The translations under genes were made by a program, and so were the position numbers. From assembly GCF_003583725.1 (NCBI RefSeq), contig NZ_QXTF01000003.1:62001-126000 (forward strand): a stretch of DNA of 64,000 bases. The letters are read 5' to 3'. Source of the stretch: Sphingomonas edaphi (GTDB lineage Bacteria; Pseudomonadota; Alphaproteobacteria; Sphingomonadales; Sphingomonadaceae). The notes beneath the pieces were generated by a model. It did not search any database and was not told where the DNA came from. It saw only the letters and a program-made list of their open reading frames with translations. Each line of letters opens with the position of its first letter. Position 1 is the first letter of the stretch. This document shows, one piece after another, positions 62,883-64,000 of this stretch.

Positions 62883-62918
62883 GTCTCCCGGGCTGGCGCA
62901 TACCGTCAGCCCGGGGAC
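62883..62918 (+). promoter_or_regulatory. intercistronic hairpin between exbB and exbD
   Basis: GTC plus CCCGGGCTG (62883-62895, one T bulged) pairs with CAGCCCGGG plus GAC (62907-62918) around an 11-base loop. There is no T-tract. It could lower expression downstream or protect the exbB transcript, which would suit the excess of ExbB over ExbD. This is inference from position. Confidence 0.5.
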
Positions 62919-62943
62919 ATGACCCAAGAAGGATAAACGCGGC

Positions 62944-63438
62944 ATGGCAATGAGCGTAGGCCCCTCCGACTCGGGCGATGAAGACGTCCCAATGTCGGAC
63001 ATCAACACCACGCCCCTCGTGGACGTGATGCTGGTGCTTCTCATCATCTTCCTGATCACGATTCCGGTGGTGGTGCAGTCGGTGCCGATTACCCTGCCCG
63101 AAGTTCAGAACGAGCCGACGATCACCAAGAAGGAAAACGTTTCGCTGACCGTTCGCGGTGGGCCTGGCGGGACCTGCGAGGTGTACTGGAACCTCACGCC
63201 GATGAATAACGAGCAGTTGCTCGATCGCGCGGTTAAGGCGCTTGAGGACCAGATCAAGGCCGTTGGCGGTGTCGAGAACATCACTGACGAGAATATGCCG
63301 GAAGTGCATATCCGCGGTGACGTCAACACTCCGTACAAGTGCATCGGCGGAACTGTCTTCACGATGCAGCGTGCGGGCTTTGCCCGGGTCGGCTTCATTT
63401 CGCAGCCGCCTCCCGGCAGCACCGTCAAGCGTCTCTAA
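62944..63438 (+). CDS. exbD: ExbD/TolR-type subunit, copy 1
   Basis: A 164-residue single-pass inner-membrane protein. DINTTPLVDVMLVLLIIFLI is the transmembrane segment with its Asp needed for proton movement. The periplasmic part has an insert with a Cys (GTCEVYWNLTPMNNE) and a second Cys in PYKCIGGTVFTMQRAG, possibly a disulfide pair. AAGGA lies upstream. Copy 2 follows after 17 bases. Confidence 0.92.
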   Translation: MAMSVGPSDSGDEDVPMSDINTTPLVDVMLVLLIIFLITIPVVVQSVPITLPEVQNEPTITKKENVSLTVRGGPGGTCEVYWNLTPMNNEQLLDRAVKALEDQIKAVGGVENITDENMPEVHIRGDVNTPYKCIGGTVFTMQRAGFARVGFISQPPPGSTVKRL

Positions 63439-63455
63439 GTTAGGAGCAAGCCACT

Positions 63456-63890
63456 ATGGCGATGCAAACCACTGGCTCAAACGCCGAAGGCGAGCCGATG
63501 ATGGACATCAACACGACGCCGCTCATCGACGTCATGTTGGTTCTTCTGATCATGTTCATCATCACCATCCCGCCGCAGACCCACGCGGTGAAGCTGGATC
63601 TTCCGCAGGACTCGTCCAACAATCCTCCGCCGCCGATCGACCCGGTCAAGAACAAGATCGTCGTCACCCAGGCCGGAGCGGTGCTCTGGAACGGCGCTCC
63701 GGTGAACCTGACGCAGCTGCGTCAGTATCTGGACGTTACGCAGCAGATGGATCCGGTTCCCGAGCTGCACCTGCAGCCTGAACCCGAAGCACGCTACGTC
63801 ATCGTCGACGAAGTTCTGGCGGTGACGAAGCAGGCGAAGGTTAGCAAGATGGGGTTCGTCGGCAACGAAGCCTATATGAAGGTCTTCTAA
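63456..63890 (+). CDS. exbD: ExbD/TolR-type subunit, copy 2
   Basis: A 144-residue ExbD paralogue. DINTTPLIDVMLVLLIMFII carries the same membrane Asp, followed by TIPPQTHAVKLDLPQDSSN. It lacks the two cysteines of copy 1 and has a shorter periplasmic domain ending VSKMGFVGNEAYMKVF. Two ExbD copies after one ExbB allow mixed complexes. The operon ends with a strong terminator 28 bases on. Confidence 0.92.
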   Translation: MAMQTTGSNAEGEPMMDINTTPLIDVMLVLLIMFIITIPPQTHAVKLDLPQDSSNNPPPPIDPVKNKIVVTQAGAVLWNGAPVNLTQLRQYLDVTQQMDPVPELHLQPEPEARYVIVDEVLAVTKQAKVSKMGFVGNEAYMKVF

Positions 63891-63917
63891 GCCTTCGATG
63901 CTTCCATCGAAGAATTT

Positions 63918-63947
63918 GGGCGGTCCCGAGAGGGGCCGCCCTTTTTC
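63918..63947 (+). terminator. intrinsic terminator of the tonB-exbB-exbD-exbD operon
   Basis: GGGCGGTCCC (63918-63927) pairs with GGGGCCGCCC (63932-63941), one G-T pair, around GAGA, and is followed by TTTTT. The remaining bases to 64000 hold no recognisable gene. Confidence 0.88.
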
Positions 63948-64000
63948 GTTGGCTGTGTGCTGGGCATTGCCGCGGAAAGCGGGGCAACCAGCTTCGGCTT

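Noticed and set aside
1-64000. Search for tRNA or rRNA genes, CRISPR arrays, insertion sequences, phage genes, toxin-antitoxin or restriction systems
   Set aside because: None was recognised by eye on either strand; the window looks like conserved chromosome.

Overview
The window reads as one stretch of core chromosome from a high-GC alphaproteobacterium, most likely a sphingomonad (Sphingomonas, Sphingomicrobium or a close relative). The evidence is the N-terminus of the alphaproteobacterial cell-cycle regulator GcrA at the left edge, the fbcFBC-type bc1 operon, the argD-argF-hslO order, a long TonB-dependent receptor, a tonB-exbB-exbD-exbD set, and many short secreted Tyr/Arg-rich proteins of the kind common in this group. 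I see no insertion sequence, prophage, integron, CRISPR array, tRNA or rRNA, so this is not an accessory island. Assignments rest on reading translated motifs; no database search was possible.

Layout. 1-8.1 kb: gcrA (partial), an ABC-2 permease, a small secreted coiled-coil protein, argD-argF, an SDR, hslO, a three-hairpin small RNA resembling the alpha-r8/MmgR family, a DUF3147 membrane protein, queC-queE and a repeat-rich lipoprotein. 8.2-15.8 kb: lipB, a membrane protein, trmL-hemF, petA-petB-petC, apt, a Gly/Tyr/Arg-rich lipoprotein and a MaoC hydratase. 15.8-21.9 kb: a TPR sulfotransferase, a TonB-dependent receptor and an M28 peptidase. 21.9-30.4 kb: rplY-pth-(2OG-Fe oxygenase)-ychF on the minus strand, two tandem TraB/GumN proteins, and glyQ-glyS. 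30.4-37.5 kb: a minus-strand Tad/Flp pilus cluster (prepilin peptidase, cpaB, cpaC, cpaD, cpaE, tadB, tadC) with neither the TadA/CpaF ATPase nor a pilin gene. 37.5-40.8 kb: an FAD oxidoreductase, ispH-rnhA and a lipoprotein. 40.8-47.4 kb: a tandem glycine riboswitch and a tightly packed operon gcvT-gcvH-(methyltransferase)-gcvPA-gcvPB-(DUF4281)-(DUF938). 47.3-53.1 kb: PAP2, PilZ and double-PilZ proteins, a two-lobed aspartic protease, small unknowns and a five-repeat secreted protein. 53.2-61.1 kb: parC, a GGDEF/EAL protein with a degenerate GGDEF motif, PilZ, cca, a CoA-type NUDIX hydrolase, DUF1285, a pteridine-reductase-like SDR and folB. 61.3-63.9 kb: tonB-exbB-exbD-exbD with a terminator.

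How the parts fit. LipB makes the lipoyl group carried by GcvH. The gcv operon and the SDR-folB pair both serve folate one-carbon metabolism. ExbB/ExbD/TonB would energise the receptor at 17.5 kb. Four PilZ domains in three proteins plus one EAL protein mark c-di-GMP signalling around the surface-pilus genes. The best leads for new biology are modest: the 2OG oxygenase inside the pth-ychF operon, the methyltransferase translationally coupled inside the gcv operon, the PTR1-like reductase overlapping folB, the Tad cluster without its ATPase, and the MmgR-like sRNA. I found no clear, wholly unknown multi-gene system.
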